Shown piece after piece: positions 7,731 through 17,059 of a stretch of DNA of 64,000 bases (its first letter is position 1; the number at the start of each line of letters is the position of its first letter). Both the position numbers and the translations under genes were made by a program. The notes under the pieces were generated by a model. That model made no database searches, was not told the origin of the DNA, and saw only the letters and a program-made list of their open reading frames with translations. The DNA is from Actinomycetes bacterium (lineage in GTDB: Bacteria; Actinomycetota; Actinomycetes; Mycobacteriales; Mycobacteriaceae), in contig JAEXZY010000010.1 of assembly GCA_023404955.1 (NCBI GenBank), forward strand, positions 62,001-126,000, written 5' to 3'.

Positions 7731-8715
7731 TGGTGTGGTCGGTGCGGGGGATGAGCTCGCCGATGACCGGGGCGCCGGGGATCTCGCCGGCGATCAGCAG
7801 CCCGCCGGAGGTCTGGGCGTCGGCCAGTAGCAGCGCCTCGTCCTCGTCGACCGACAGCTCGATGTGCGGACGGACCCACTCCAAATTGCGGCGCGTGCCG
7901 CCGCTGACGTATCCGTCGCGCAACGCTTCCCGGGCGCCGTCGAGATAGGGCACGGCCGCCGCGTCGAGCACGGCCGTCACCGCACTGGCGCGGGCCAGCT
8001 TGTGCAGATGCCCGAGCAACCCGAAGCCCGTGACATCGGTGGCGCAGCGGACACCGGCTTTCAGAGCTGCCTGAGATGCCTCGGCGTTCAGCGTCGTCAT
8101 CGCCTCGATCGCCTGCTCGAAGCGTTCCCCGGTGTTCTTGTGCCGGCTGTTGAGCACACCGATGCCCAGCGGCTTCGTCAGCGACAGCGGCACACCCGCG
8201 ACACCGGCGTCGTTGCGCAGCAATCGGTCCGGATCGGCGATGCCCGTCACCGCGAGGCCGTATTTCGGTTCGGGGTCGTCGACGCTGTGCCCGCCGGCGA
8301 GATGGCACCCTGCCTGAACGCAGACGTCCATGCCACCGCGCAACGTCTCGGCGGCCAGCTCGAACGGCAGCACGTCGCGAGGCCAACCCAGCAGATTGAC
8401 CGCCACCACCGGCCGGCCGCCCATCGCGTACACGTCGGAGAGGGCGTTGGTCGCGGCGATGCGGCCCCAGTCGTACGCATCGTCGACGACGGGAGTGAAG
8501 AAGTCCGTCGTCGCGATCAGCGCGGTGCCGCCCTCGATGCGCACGGCGGCGGCGTCATCGCCGTCATCCAGGCCGACGAGCAGCTCGCCGACCGGATTCA
8601 CCGGCGTCTGGTGCTGGAGTCCGCGGACCACCTCTTCGAGCTCGCCGGGCGGGATCTTGCAGGCGCAGCCGCCGCCGTGGGCGTACTGCGTGAGCCGGTG
8701 CGTCATGGGCTCCAT
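7717..8715 (-). CDS. selD: selenide, water dikinase (selenophosphate synthetase)
   Basis: SelD makes selenophosphate from selenide and ATP, the selenium donor for selenocysteine synthesis. The 332-residue protein has the N-terminal catalytic loop GGGCACK with Cys (not selenocysteine), followed by DDAAAVRIEGGTALIATTDFFTPVVDD, ATNALSDVYAMGG and the C-terminal DAQTSGGLL, all canonical. ATG 8715 has an AGGG sequence just upstream; an alternative ATG lies at 8706. It is divergent from tRNA-Sec, only 31 bases away, so all Sec-specific genes cluster here. Its 3' end overlaps the TetR gene by 14 bases. Confidence 0.96.
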   Translation of the reverse strand: MEPMTHRLTQYAHGGGCACKIPPGELEEVVRGLQHQTPVNPVGELLVGLDDGDDAAAVRIEGGTALIATTDFFTPVVDDAYDWGRIAATNALSDVYAMGGRPVVAVNLLGWPRDVLPFELAAETLRGGMDVCVQAGCHLAGGHSVDDPEPKYGLAVTGIADPDRLLRNDAGVAGVPLSLTKPLGIGVLNSRHKNTGERFEQAIEAMTTLNAEASQAALKAGVRCATDVTGFGLLGHLHKLARASAVTAVLDAAAVPYLDGAREALRDGYVSGGTRRNLEWVRPHIELSVDEDEALLLADAQTSGGLLIAGEIPGAPVIGELIPRTDHTIIVR

Positions 8716-8746
8716 GCTGCCCTGCCATGATGGAGAGGTGGCTCAG

Positions 8747-8841
8747 GGAGGCGTATCCGGTCTGGTGACCGGCCCGATCTTCAAAATCGCTGAGCGGCAG
8801 TTCCTGTCGCTGGCGGGTTCGATTCCCGTCCGCCTCCGCCA
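8747..8841 (+). tRNA. selC: tRNA-Sec (anticodon TCA)
   Basis: This 95-nt gene folds as selenocysteine tRNA. GGAGGCG (8747-8753) pairs with CGCCTCC (8831-8837), followed by discriminator G and encoded CCA (8839-8841). It has a six-pair D stem CCGGTC/GACCGG, an anticodon loop CTTCAAA with TCA at 8781-8783, a long variable arm (AGCGGCAG...TGTCGCT) and a T loop TTCGATT. Unusual length, long variable arm and UCA anticodon are specific to tRNA-Sec. It reads UGA at codon 190 of the formate dehydrogenase downstream. The selA start is only 2-8 bases beyond the CCA. Confidence 0.97.
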
Positions 8842-8849
8842 CGGTGACC

Positions 8850-10130
8850 ATGAGTGACCCGCGCCGGCGGGTGCCGCGCACCGACGCCGTGCTCGCCGAT
8901 CCCCGGCTGGTCGCGGCGGCCGACGCACTGGGTCGCGTGCTGGTCAAGGGCGTGGTGGCCGACGCGCAGCAGCGGGCCCGCGCCGGGGAGATCGATCCCG
9001 AGCAGGTCGCCGACCACGCCGTCGCATCGCTGCCCGCGAGCGCGGCGACGCTGCGGCCCGTCATCAACGCCACCGGCGTGGTGGTGCACACCAACCTGGG
9101 CCGCGCGCCGCTCTCGCAGGCGGCGATCGACGCGGTGACCACCGCCAGCGGCGCCACCGACGTCGAGTTCGACCTCGTGACCGGACGGCGGGCCCGCCGC
9201 GGCCGGGGAGCCCTGGCAGCGCTGGCCGCCGCGGTGCCCGCCGCCGAGGCCGTGCACGTCGTGAACAACAACGCCGCCGCGTTGCTGCTGACCGCGATGA
9301 CGCTCGCACCCGGCAAGGAGATGATCGTCAGCCGCGGCGAGCTGATCGAGATCGGGGACGGCTTCCGGCTGCCCGAGCTGATGACGTCCACCGGCGCCCG
9401 CATCCGCGAGGTCGGCACCACCAACCGCACGCACCTGCGCGACTACGCCGACGCGATCAGGCCCGACACCGGTTTCATCCTCAAAGTGCACCCGTCGAAC
9501 TATCACGTCAGCGGGTTCACCTCGACGGTCTCGGTGCGCGACCTCGCGACCCTCGACGCCCCGCTGGTGGTCGACATCGGTTCGGGCCTGCTGAGCCCGC
9601 ACCCGCTGCTGCCCGACGAACCCGACGCGGCGACGGTGCTGCGCCACGGCGCCGACCTGGTGACCGCCAGCGGCGACAAGCTGCTCGGCGGTCCGCAGGC
9701 CGGATTGCTGTTCGGTGCCTCCGAGTTGATCGAGCGGCTGCGCCGCCACCCCGCCGCCCGCGCGCTGCGCGTCGACAAGCTGACGCTGGCCGCGCTGGAG
9801 GCCACACTGGTCGGGCCGCCGACCCCCGTCGCGCAGGCGCTCACCGCCGACGCGGCCGAGCTGCGCGACCGGGCAGAGAAGCTGGCGGCGCAGCTGACCG
9901 GAGCCGAGGTCGTCGACTGCGTGTCCGCGGTGGGCGGCGGCGGTGCGCCGGACATCGAATTGCTAAGTGTCGCAATTGCTCTCCCCGTGCGATACGCGTC
10001 GGCGTTGAGGACCGGCGAGCGTGCGGTGGTCGGCCGCATCGAGGACGGCCGCTGCCTGCTCGACCTGCGCACCGTCGCGCCCGAGGACGACACGGCGCTG
10101 CTCGAAGCGGTCCGGGCATGTACGTCGTAG
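8850..10130 (+). CDS. selA: L-seryl-tRNA(Sec) selenium transferase
   Basis: SelA is the PLP enzyme that converts seryl-tRNA-Sec to selenocysteinyl-tRNA-Sec using selenophosphate. The 426-residue protein has the N-terminal VPRTDAVLADPRL, the conserved INATGVVVHTNLGRAPLS, then VVDIGSGLL and the PLP-binding SGDKLLGGPQAG with Lys near residue 277. ATG 8850 is chosen; a GTG at 8844 would add two residues. The start is so close to the tRNA-Sec CCA end that no Shine-Dalgarno sequence fits outside the tRNA. It overlaps selB by 13 bases. Confidence 0.96.
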   Translation: MSDPRRRVPRTDAVLADPRLVAAADALGRVLVKGVVADAQQRARAGEIDPEQVADHAVASLPASAATLRPVINATGVVVHTNLGRAPLSQAAIDAVTTASGATDVEFDLVTGRRARRGRGALAALAAAVPAAEAVHVVNNNAAALLLTAMTLAPGKEMIVSRGELIEIGDGFRLPELMTSTGARIREVGTTNRTHLRDYADAIRPDTGFILKVHPSNYHVSGFTSTVSVRDLATLDAPLVVDIGSGLLSPHPLLPDEPDAATVLRHGADLVTASGDKLLGGPQAGLLFGASELIERLRRHPAARALRVDKLTLAALEATLVGPPTPVAQALTADAAELRDRAEKLAAQLTGAEVVDCVSAVGGGGAPDIELLSVAIALPVRYASALRTGERAVVGRIEDGRCLLDLRTVAPEDDTALLEAVRACTS

Positions 10131-11800
10131 CGACAGCGGGACACGTCGATCACGGGAAATCGACTCTGGTGGAACGGCTCACAGGTATGTGGCCCGACCG
10201 GCTCGCCGAGGAGCAGCGTCGCGGCCTCACCATCGACCTCGGCTTCGCATGGGCCGACATCGACGGTCGGGAGATCGCATTCGTCGACGTCCCGGGCCAT
10301 GAACGCTTCGTCGGGAACATGCTCGCCGGCGTCGGGCCCGTCCCGGCCATCATGTTCGTCGTCGCCGCCAGCGAGGGCTGGATGCCGCAGTCCGACGAGC
10401 ACGCCGCCGCGCTGCGCGCACTCGGCGTGCAGCACCTGCTGGTCGTGATCAGCAAGGCCGATCTCGCCGATCCGGCGTCTGCCATCGCGCAGGTGCGTCA
10501 GCAGCTTCCCGACGCGACGATCGTGCTGGGCACCGATATCGATTCCGTGCGAAGCGAACTCGTGGCGCTCACGGATCGTCTGCCGGCGCCGAATCGGGAC
10601 GCCGACGTACGGTTGTGGGTGGACCGGTCGTTCACGGTCCGCGGTGCCGGCACCGTCGTCACCGGCACGTTGGCGGCCGGCACGATCCGCGTCGGCGACG
10701 AGCTGGTGCACAACAGCCGTCGTGTGACCGTGCGCGGCGTCCAGTCGCTAGGCCGCGACCACCCCGCCGTCGCCGCGGTGGCGCGCGTCGCCGTCAATCT
10801 CCGCGGCGTCGACCACCACAGCATCTCCCGCGGCGACACCCTCTGCACGCCGGGCGCCTGGCGTGAGACCCACGAGATCGACGTCGCGCTGCGCGCAGCA
10901 GGAAAACTGCAGCAGCACTTGGTGCTGCATATCGGTTCCGCGTCGATGCCCGTTCACGTGCGACCGCTCGGCGATGCAGGGGCACGGCTGCGTCTGCCGC
11001 ACTCACTGCCCCTGCGCATCGGCGACATCGGGCTGCTGCGTGACCCGGGCGAGCATCGCATCGCCGCCGGAGTCGAGGTGCTCGACGTCGCGCCGCCGGC
11101 GCTGCGGCGCCGCGGCGACGCCCGCGCCCGGGCAGCCGAGCTCGCCACCGGACGGGTCCGCCCACCGGTCTGCGCTCGCGAGAAAGACCTGCGCGCCATG
11201 GGTTTCGCGCCGGTGGGCGAGCGCGTGGGGGAGTGGGTGGTCGACGCGGCGTGGTGGGCGGATCAGCGGGAGCGGCTGGTGACGGCGGTGCAGCGTTGGT
11301 CAGCCGGACACGCCATCGCCGCGGGCATGCCGACCGAGGAGCTTAGGCGCGACCTCGACCTGCCCGCCATCGAGCTCGTCACCGAGATGGCCGCAGACAC
11401 CGGTCTCGAGGTCGCCGACGGCCGGATCCGTCGGCCCGGCGCCGCGCTGCCCGACCGCGTCGAGAAAGCGGTGTGCACGCTCGAGGAGTGGCTGGCCGCC
11501 GAGCCGTTCCGCGCGCCGGACGCCGACGAGCTCGCCGAGCTGCACCTGGGGCCGAAGGAACTGGCGGCGGCGGTGCGGGCGGGCCGGCTGGTCAAGATCG
11601 CCGACGGCGTGGTCCTCGGCCCGCAGGCCTACGAGCGCGCCGCCGAGGTCCTTGCCGGCATCCCGCAGCCGTTCACCGTCGCCGACGCCAAACGCGCGCT
11701 GGACACCACCCGCCGCGTCGCCGTCCCCTTACTTGAGGCGCTCGACGCGCGCGGGGTCAGCCGACGCCGTCCCGACGGGACGCGCGATCTGGCTCGCTGA
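10118..11800 (+). CDS. selB: selenocysteine-specific translation elongation factor
   Basis: SelB delivers Sec-tRNA to ribosomes stalled at UGA with a SECIS hairpin. The 560-residue protein has an EF-Tu-like GTPase domain: P-loop GHVDHGKS at 8-15, DVPGHE near 57-62, and a G4 element ISKAD. Beta-barrel domains follow, with the RGAGTVVTGTLAAG motif, and then a C-terminal array of winged-helix repeats (from about residue 350) that would bind SECIS RNA. It overlaps selA by 13 bases, so the two are translationally coupled. Its last 44 bases overlap the convergent TerC gene. Confidence 0.96.
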   Translation: MYVVATAGHVDHGKSTLVERLTGMWPDRLAEEQRRGLTIDLGFAWADIDGREIAFVDVPGHERFVGNMLAGVGPVPAIMFVVAASEGWMPQSDEHAAALRALGVQHLLVVISKADLADPASAIAQVRQQLPDATIVLGTDIDSVRSELVALTDRLPAPNRDADVRLWVDRSFTVRGAGTVVTGTLAAGTIRVGDELVHNSRRVTVRGVQSLGRDHPAVAAVARVAVNLRGVDHHSISRGDTLCTPGAWRETHEIDVALRAAGKLQQHLVLHIGSASMPVHVRPLGDAGARLRLPHSLPLRIGDIGLLRDPGEHRIAAGVEVLDVAPPALRRRGDARARAAELATGRVRPPVCAREKDLRAMGFAPVGERVGEWVVDAAWWADQRERLVTAVQRWSAGHAIAAGMPTEELRRDLDLPAIELVTEMAADTGLEVADGRIRRPGAALPDRVEKAVCTLEEWLAAEPFRAPDADELAELHLGPKELAAAVRAGRLVKIADGVVLGPQAYERAAEVLAGIPQPFTVADAKRALDTTRRVAVPLLEALDARGVSRRRPDGTRDLAR

Positions 11801-12788
11801 CCGGGCTCTTGGTGGCGCGCAGTGAGCCGGGATGGGCCTTCGCGCTCGGATCCTTGCGGGTCTTGGCCAGGCTGGCGATCGTGGTGACCGCGAGGATCAC
11901 GATGATCACCACCAGGCTCAGGTAGGTGTTCACCTCGGGGATGTTCGGGTTGATGTCGACGTGGGCCCAGTGCAGCACCAGCTTCACGCCGATGAACGCC
12001 AGGATGATCGACAGACCCGTCGACAGGTACACCAGCCGGTCCAGCAGACCCTTGACCAAGAAGAACAGTGCGCGCAGACCCAGCAGTGCGAAAGCGTTCG
12101 CCGCGAACACGATGTAGGGCTCCGATGTCACGCCGAACACCGCGGGAATCGAGTCCAGCGCGAACAGCAGGTCCACGCTGCCGATCGCGATCAGCACCGC
12201 GAGCAGCGGTGTGGCCATCTTGCGGCCCTGGACGCGGGTGGTCAGCTTGCCGCCGTCATAGTCGTCGCTCAGCGGCAGGAACTTGCGCGTTGCCTTGATC
12301 ATGATGTTGTTCTCGACGTCGGGATCCTCGTCGCGGTGCCGGAACAGTTGCACCGCGGTCAGGATCAGCAGGATGCCGAAAATCAGGAACATGAACGAGA
12401 ACAGCGACAGCAGCGTCGCGCCGACCGCGATGAAGATCGCGCGCATGATCAGCGCCAGGATGATGCCGAACGTCAACACCTTGTGCTGGTGCTCCTCGGG
12501 CACCGCGAACGTCGCCATGATGATCACGAACACGAAGAGGTTGTCGACCGACAGGCTCTTCTCGACGATGTAGCCGGCGAAGTACTGCGTGCCGAAGTCG
12601 GTGCCGTAGGTGGCCATGAACCACACACCGAACGCGACGGCGACGGCAATGTAGAACACCGACCACGCAGTGGCTTCTTTGAAACCGACGCGGTGGGGGC
12701 GAACCGCGGCCAGGATCAAGTCGACGGCGAGCAGGGCGACGATCAGACCGATCGTCACCCCCCAGGTCAGAAGGCTGATCTCGAGCAT
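11757..12788 (-). CDS. TerC/Alx family integral membrane protein
   Basis: This 343-residue polytopic membrane protein has the TerC signature VEKSLSVDNLFVFVIIM near residue 75 and the paired motif GSVDLLFALDSIPAVFGVT near 205, each with the conserved acidic residues. About eight hydrophobic segments are visible, ending with a cytoplasmic tail rich in charged residues. Family members are implicated in manganese export, membrane-protein metalation or tellurite resistance. It sits between selB and the formate dehydrogenase but on the opposite strand, so it is not part of the Sec operon. Its start faces fdh across 117 bases. Confidence 0.92.
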   Translation of the reverse strand: MLEISLLTWGVTIGLIVALLAVDLILAAVRPHRVGFKEATAWSVFYIAVAVAFGVWFMATYGTDFGTQYFAGYIVEKSLSVDNLFVFVIIMATFAVPEEHQHKVLTFGIILALIMRAIFIAVGATLLSLFSFMFLIFGILLILTAVQLFRHRDEDPDVENNIMIKATRKFLPLSDDYDGGKLTTRVQGRKMATPLLAVLIAIGSVDLLFALDSIPAVFGVTSEPYIVFAANAFALLGLRALFFLVKGLLDRLVYLSTGLSIILAFIGVKLVLHWAHVDINPNIPEVNTYLSLVVIIVILAVTTIASLAKTRKDPSAKAHPGSLRATKSPVSEPDRASRRDGVG

Positions 12789-12891
12789 GCACCCTTTGTA
12801 CAGGAGGCTCCAAGGTTAACCTGCTGTTCACCGGGTAGCCCCCGCCTTGCCAACGCTCGGCGACGACGGTTGGATCAGTGTGGTGCGGGCG

Positions 12892-12898
12892 AAGGAGG
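12892..12898 (+). promoter_or_regulatory. strong Shine-Dalgarno sequence fixing the formate dehydrogenase start
   Basis: AAGGAGG lies seven bases before the GTG at 12906 and selects that codon as the start, although the same frame is open for about a kilobase upstream. No Tat signal peptide is encoded between this site and the first Fe-S cysteine motif. Confidence 0.75.
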
Positions 12899-12905
12899 AC
12901 GGCGG

Positions 12906-15900
12906 GTGGATCTGAAGAAGTTGTTCGAATCGTGGCCCGTGTACCGGCAACTCACCGGCGACGACAAGCTCGGCCGCGGCCACGCCGCCCAGTCGCGGCG
13001 CTCGCTGACACTGACCGCACGCACCGCCGAAGCCGACCACGTCGCGCACTCGGTGTGCCCCTTCTGCGCCGTCGGCTGTGCGCAGAAGGTGTACGTCAAA
13101 GACGAGAAGGTCGTCCAGATCGAGGGCAACCCCGACAGCCCGATCTCGCGCGGCCGGCTGTGCCCGAAAGGCTCGGCCAGCAAGCAGCTGGTGACCGGGC
13201 CGCAGCGGCTGACCAAGATCCGCTACCGCGCGCCGTATGCCACCGAATGGCAGGACCTCGATCTCGAGACCGCGATGGACATGGTCGCCGACCGGGTGCT
13301 CGATGCCCGCGAGAAGGGCTGGCAACAGTTCGACGCCGACCGCAACACGCTGCGCCGCACGATGGGGCTCGCCAGCCTCGGCGGCGCGACGCTCGACAAC
13401 GAAGAGAACTATCTGATCAAGAAGCTGTTCACCGCGCTGGGCGCCCTACAGATCGAGAACCAGGCGCGTATTTGACACAGCGCCACGGTTCCCGGTCTGG
13501 GGGCCTCCTTCGGTCGCGGCGGGGCGACGGACTACCAGCAGGATCTCGTCAATTCCGACTTCATCGTCATCATGGGGTCGAACATGGCCGAGGCGCACCC
13601 GGTCGGCTTCCAGTGGGTGATGGAAGCCAAGGCGCGCGGGGTGAAGGTCGTGCACATCGACCCGCGGTTCACCCGCACCAGCGCCGTGGCCGATCAGCAT
13701 GTGCCGCTGCGCGCCGGCAGTGACATCGCGTTCCTCGGCGGGGTGATCAACTACATCCTGTCCAATGAGCTCGACTTCCGCGAGTACGTCACCGCATATA
13801 CCAACGCCTCGTTCCTGATCGACGAAAACTTCCAGGACACAGAGGATCTCGACGGGCTGTTCAGCGGGTACGACGACGAGACGGCGTCGTACGACGCGTC
13901 GAGCTGGCGCTATGAGGCCACCAAGTCCGACGACGACAACTCCGGCGAGAAGGAGCGTGCCGCATCGGATCAGCACGGGTCGGGTGGCGCACCGGTGGAA
14001 GGCGGCGCGGGCGACATCCCGTCCGACCCAACACTGCAGCACCCGCGCTGTGTGTATCAGATCCTCAAGCGGCACTACGCCCGGTACACACCGGAGATGG
14101 TCGAGCGTGTGTGTGGCGTGCCCGCCGAACAGTTCCTCGCGATTGCCAAGGCGTGGACGGAGAACTCGGGCCGCGAGCGCACCGCCGCGCTGATCTACAG
14201 CGTCGGCTGGACGCAGCACTCGGTGGGCGCCCAGTACATTCGCGCGGGCTCGATCATTCAAGTGCTGCTCGGCAACATCGGCAGGCCCGGCGGCGGCATC
14301 ATCGCGCTGCGGGGGCACGCGAGCATCCAGGGCTCGACCGACGTGCCCACGTTGTTCAACCTGCTGCCCGGTTACCTCGCGATGCCCAAGGCCGGTGACG
14401 CCACGCTGTCGGACTACCTCGACCGCATCATGGCGAACAACCAGAAAGGCTTCTGGCGCAACGCCGATGCGTACATGATCTCGCTGCTCAAGGAGTACTG
14501 GGGCGAGCACGCCACCGCTGACAACGATTATTGCTTCGACTACATGCCGCGCATCAACGGCGACCACGGCACGTACCGCACGGTGATGGACATGGTCGAC
14601 GGCAAGGTGTCCGGCTATTTCCTGCTGGGGCAGAACCCTGCCGTGGGGTCGGCGCACGGACGGCTGCAGCGGCTCGGCATGGCCAACCTGGACTGGCTGG
14701 TGGTGCGCGATCTCGTCGAGATCGAGAGCGCGTCGTTCTGGAAGGACGGCCCGGAGATCGAGACCGGGGAGATCTCACCGCAGACGTGCCGCACCGAGGT
14801 GTTCCTGTTCCCGGCCGCCTCCCACGTCGAGAAGGCCGGCACCTTCACCCAGACCCAGCGGATGCTGCAGTGGCGGGAGAAGGCGGTCGAGCCGCCCGGC
14901 GATGCCCGCTCGGAGCTGTGGTTCTTCTATCACCTCGGCCGCATCCTGCGTGAAAAGCTCTCCGGCTCAACGGATGAACGCGACAAGCCACTGCTGAACC
15001 TGTCGTGGGACTACAAGATGGACGGCGACGAGCCCGACGGCGCCGACGTCCTGCGCCGGATCAGCGGGGTGGACCTGAGCACCGGCCGCGCTGTCGACAA
15101 CTACATGTCGCTCAAGGCCGACGGCTCGACGATGTGCGGATGCTGGATCTACAGCGGCGTGTACGCCGACGAGGTCAACCAGGCTGCGCGCCGGAAGCCG
15201 CACACCGAGCAGGGGCCCTACGACAACGAGTGGGGTTGGACCTGGCCGATGAACCGCCGGATCCTCTACAACCGCGCGTCGGCCGACCCGCAGGGACGCC
15301 CGTGGAGTGAGCGAAAAGCGTTGGTGTGGTGGGACTCCGCGAAGAACGAGTGGACCGGCCACGACGTGCCGGACTTCGAGAAGAACAAGGCGCCCGACTA
15401 TCGGCCGCCCGAGGGGGCCGTGGGTGTCGAGGCGCTGCGCGGCGACGACCCGTTCATCATGCAGGCCGACGGTAAAGCGTGGTTGTTCGCGCCCGACGGC
15501 GTGAGGGACGGTCCGATGCCCACGCACTACGAGCCGCACGAGTCGCCGGTGCGCAATGCGCTGTACGCCCAGCAGGGCAACCCGGCACGCAAGGTGTATG
15601 GGCGCGCGGACAATCCGTCGAACCCGTCACCGCCCGAGGCGCACGGCGAGGTGTTCCCGTTCGTGTTCACCGCAGCGCGGTTGACCGAACACCACACCGC
15701 CGGCGGAATGAGCAGGCAGCTGCCGTATCTGGCCGAGCTCCAACCGGAGCTGTTCGTGGAGGTGTCCCCGGAGCTCGCGAAGATCCGCGGTCTCGAACAC
15801 ATGGACTGGGCGCACGTGGTGACCAGCCGCGCGGCGGTCGACGCGCGGGTGTTCGTCACGAGCCGGATGCGGCCGCTGCGCATCGAAGACCATGTGGTGC

Positions 15901-16169
15901 ACCAGATCTGGATGCCCTACCACTGGGGCAACAAGGGTGTGGTCGACGGTGACGTGGTCAACGATCTCCTCGGGGTGGTCGCCGACCCGAACGTCTTCAT
16001 CCAGGAGAGCAAGGTCGCCACGTGCGACATCCAGCCGGGACGCCGACCGAGGGGAACTGCGCTGCTGGACTATCTGCAGCAGTACCGGAACCGGGCACAG
16101 ATCACGCCGGAGACCGGCACGGACCTGGACACGACGCAGCCGTCTCACGACCACACCGAGGAGAGGTGA
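12906..16169 (+). CDS. fdhA: formate dehydrogenase catalytic subunit, selenoprotein (in-frame TGA = Sec190)
   Basis: This is a 1087-residue molybdenum/tungsten bis-MGD formate dehydrogenase alpha subunit that oxidises formate to CO2. An N-terminal 4Fe-4S site is visible as CPFCAVGC plus the Cys in RGRLCPKG. The expected Sec position is the TGA at 13473-13475, in the context NQARI-U-HSATVPGLG, exactly where family members have Sec or Cys; the frame then runs open to 16169. A SECIS hairpin follows at 13487. The rest has molybdopterin-domain motifs such as GNIGRPGGGI and a C-terminal MGD-binding domain. No twin-arginine signal is evident, so the active site may face the cytoplasm (inference). 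The stop overlaps the next start as TGATG. A conventional gene caller would split it into two genes. Confidence 0.96.
13473..13475 (+). other. UGA recoded as selenocysteine
   Basis: This in-frame TGA is flanked by sequence that is conserved in formate dehydrogenases on both sides, with no frame change. The upstream codons encode NQARI and the downstream codons HSATVPGLGASFGRGG. tRNA-Sec, SelA, SelB and SelD are all encoded within 6 kb upstream. Confidence 0.96.
13487..13505 (+). promoter_or_regulatory. bacterial SECIS hairpin
   Basis: GGTTCCC (13487-13493) and GGGGGCC (13499-13505) form a seven-pair stem with two G-T wobbles, closing a five-base loop GGTCT. The stem begins 11 bases after the TGA. 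The GGTCT loop and the spacing match the Escherichia coli fdhF-type SECIS, the element recognised by the winged-helix end of SelB. Confidence 0.9.
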
Positions 16170-17059
16170 TGGACGCCAACAGTTTCTACGGGCCGCTGGA
16201 CGACCCGGCGGGTAACGCCGGCTACGACGACGAACACCCGCCTCGAGTGGGGTTCTTCACCGACACTTCGGTGTGCATCGGGTGCAAGGCGTGCGAGGTG
16301 GCTTGCAAGGAATGGAACATGGTGCCCGAGGACGGGTACAACCTCCTCGGGATGTCGTTCGACAACACCGGCGCCCTGGGCGCCAGCACCTGGCGGCACG
16401 TGGCGTTCATCGAGCAGCCGGCCACTCCGCCCGTCGAACTCGGCATGCCGGAGTTCCAGCGGCCCGGCGACGCCACCGGACCCGAGACGCGTCAGGACTT
16501 CCGGTGGCTCATGTCCTCCGACGTCTGCAAGCACTGCACGCATGCGGGCTGCCTGGACGTGTGCCCGACGGGTGCGCTGTTCCGCACCGAGTTCGGCACC
16601 GTCGTCGTCCAGCAGGACATCTGCAACGGCTGCGGGTACTGCGTGTCCGGCTGCCCGTATGGTGTGATCGAACGGCGCGAGGGTGACGGCAGGGCGTGGA
16701 AGTGCACGCTGTGTTACGACCGCCTGCACGACGGACTGGAACCCGCCTGCGCCAAGGCGTGCCCGACCGACTCCATCCAGTTCGGCCCGCTCGACGAGTT
16801 GCGCGAACGAGCAGCGCTGCGTGTCAACGAGTTACACGAGCAGGGCATCATCGAAGCGCGGCTCTACGGCGAGGACCCCAACGACGGTGTCGGCGGTGAC
16901 GGGGCGTTCTTCCTGCTGCTCGACCAGCCCGAGGTGTACGGGTTGCCGCCCGACCCGGTGGTGCCCACCCGCGACGCCGGCGCGATGTGGCGCTATGCCG
17001 GGGTGGCGGCGTCGGCGTTGGTGGGTATCGCAGTGTCGGCGTTCGTGGGGAAGCGATGA
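16169..17059 (+). CDS. fdhB: formate dehydrogenase iron-sulfur (beta) subunit
   Basis: This 296-residue ferredoxin-like protein carries electrons from the catalytic subunit to the membrane. Four cysteine motifs for 4Fe-4S clusters are visible: CIGCKACEVACKEW, CKHCTHAGCLDVCPTG, CNGCGYCVSGCPYG and CTLCYDRL...CAKACPTD. The C-terminus ends in one hydrophobic helix (YAGVAASALVGIAVSAFVG) that probably anchors it, as in FdnH/FdoH. ATG 16169 overlaps the fdhA stop by one base and its own stop overlaps the next start by four bases, so stoichiometric translation is likely. Confidence 0.95.
   Translation: MDANSFYGPLDDPAGNAGYDDEHPPRVGFFTDTSVCIGCKACEVACKEWNMVPEDGYNLLGMSFDNTGALGASTWRHVAFIEQPATPPVELGMPEFQRPGDATGPETRQDFRWLMSSDVCKHCTHAGCLDVCPTGALFRTEFGTVVVQQDICNGCGYCVSGCPYGVIERREGDGRAWKCTLCYDRLHDGLEPACAKACPTDSIQFGPLDELRERAALRVNELHEQGIIEARLYGEDPNDGVGGDGAFFLLLDQPEVYGLPPDPVVPTRDAGAMWRYAGVAASALVGIAVSAFVGKR

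Noticed and set aside
8564..9430. A minus-strand open frame across tRNA-Sec and selA
   Set aside because: It is low-complexity (Ser/Ala/Arg) and covers both a well-folded tRNA and conserved selA.
13473..13475. A premature stop making the formate dehydrogenase a pseudogene or two genes
   Set aside because: The frame does not change, the flanks are conserved, a SECIS hairpin follows and the full Sec machinery is next to it.
12906..13475. Translation of the formate dehydrogenase from the earlier open frame starting near 11832
   Set aside because: That extension is the complement of the conserved TerC gene, and a strong ribosome-binding site fixes GTG 12906.
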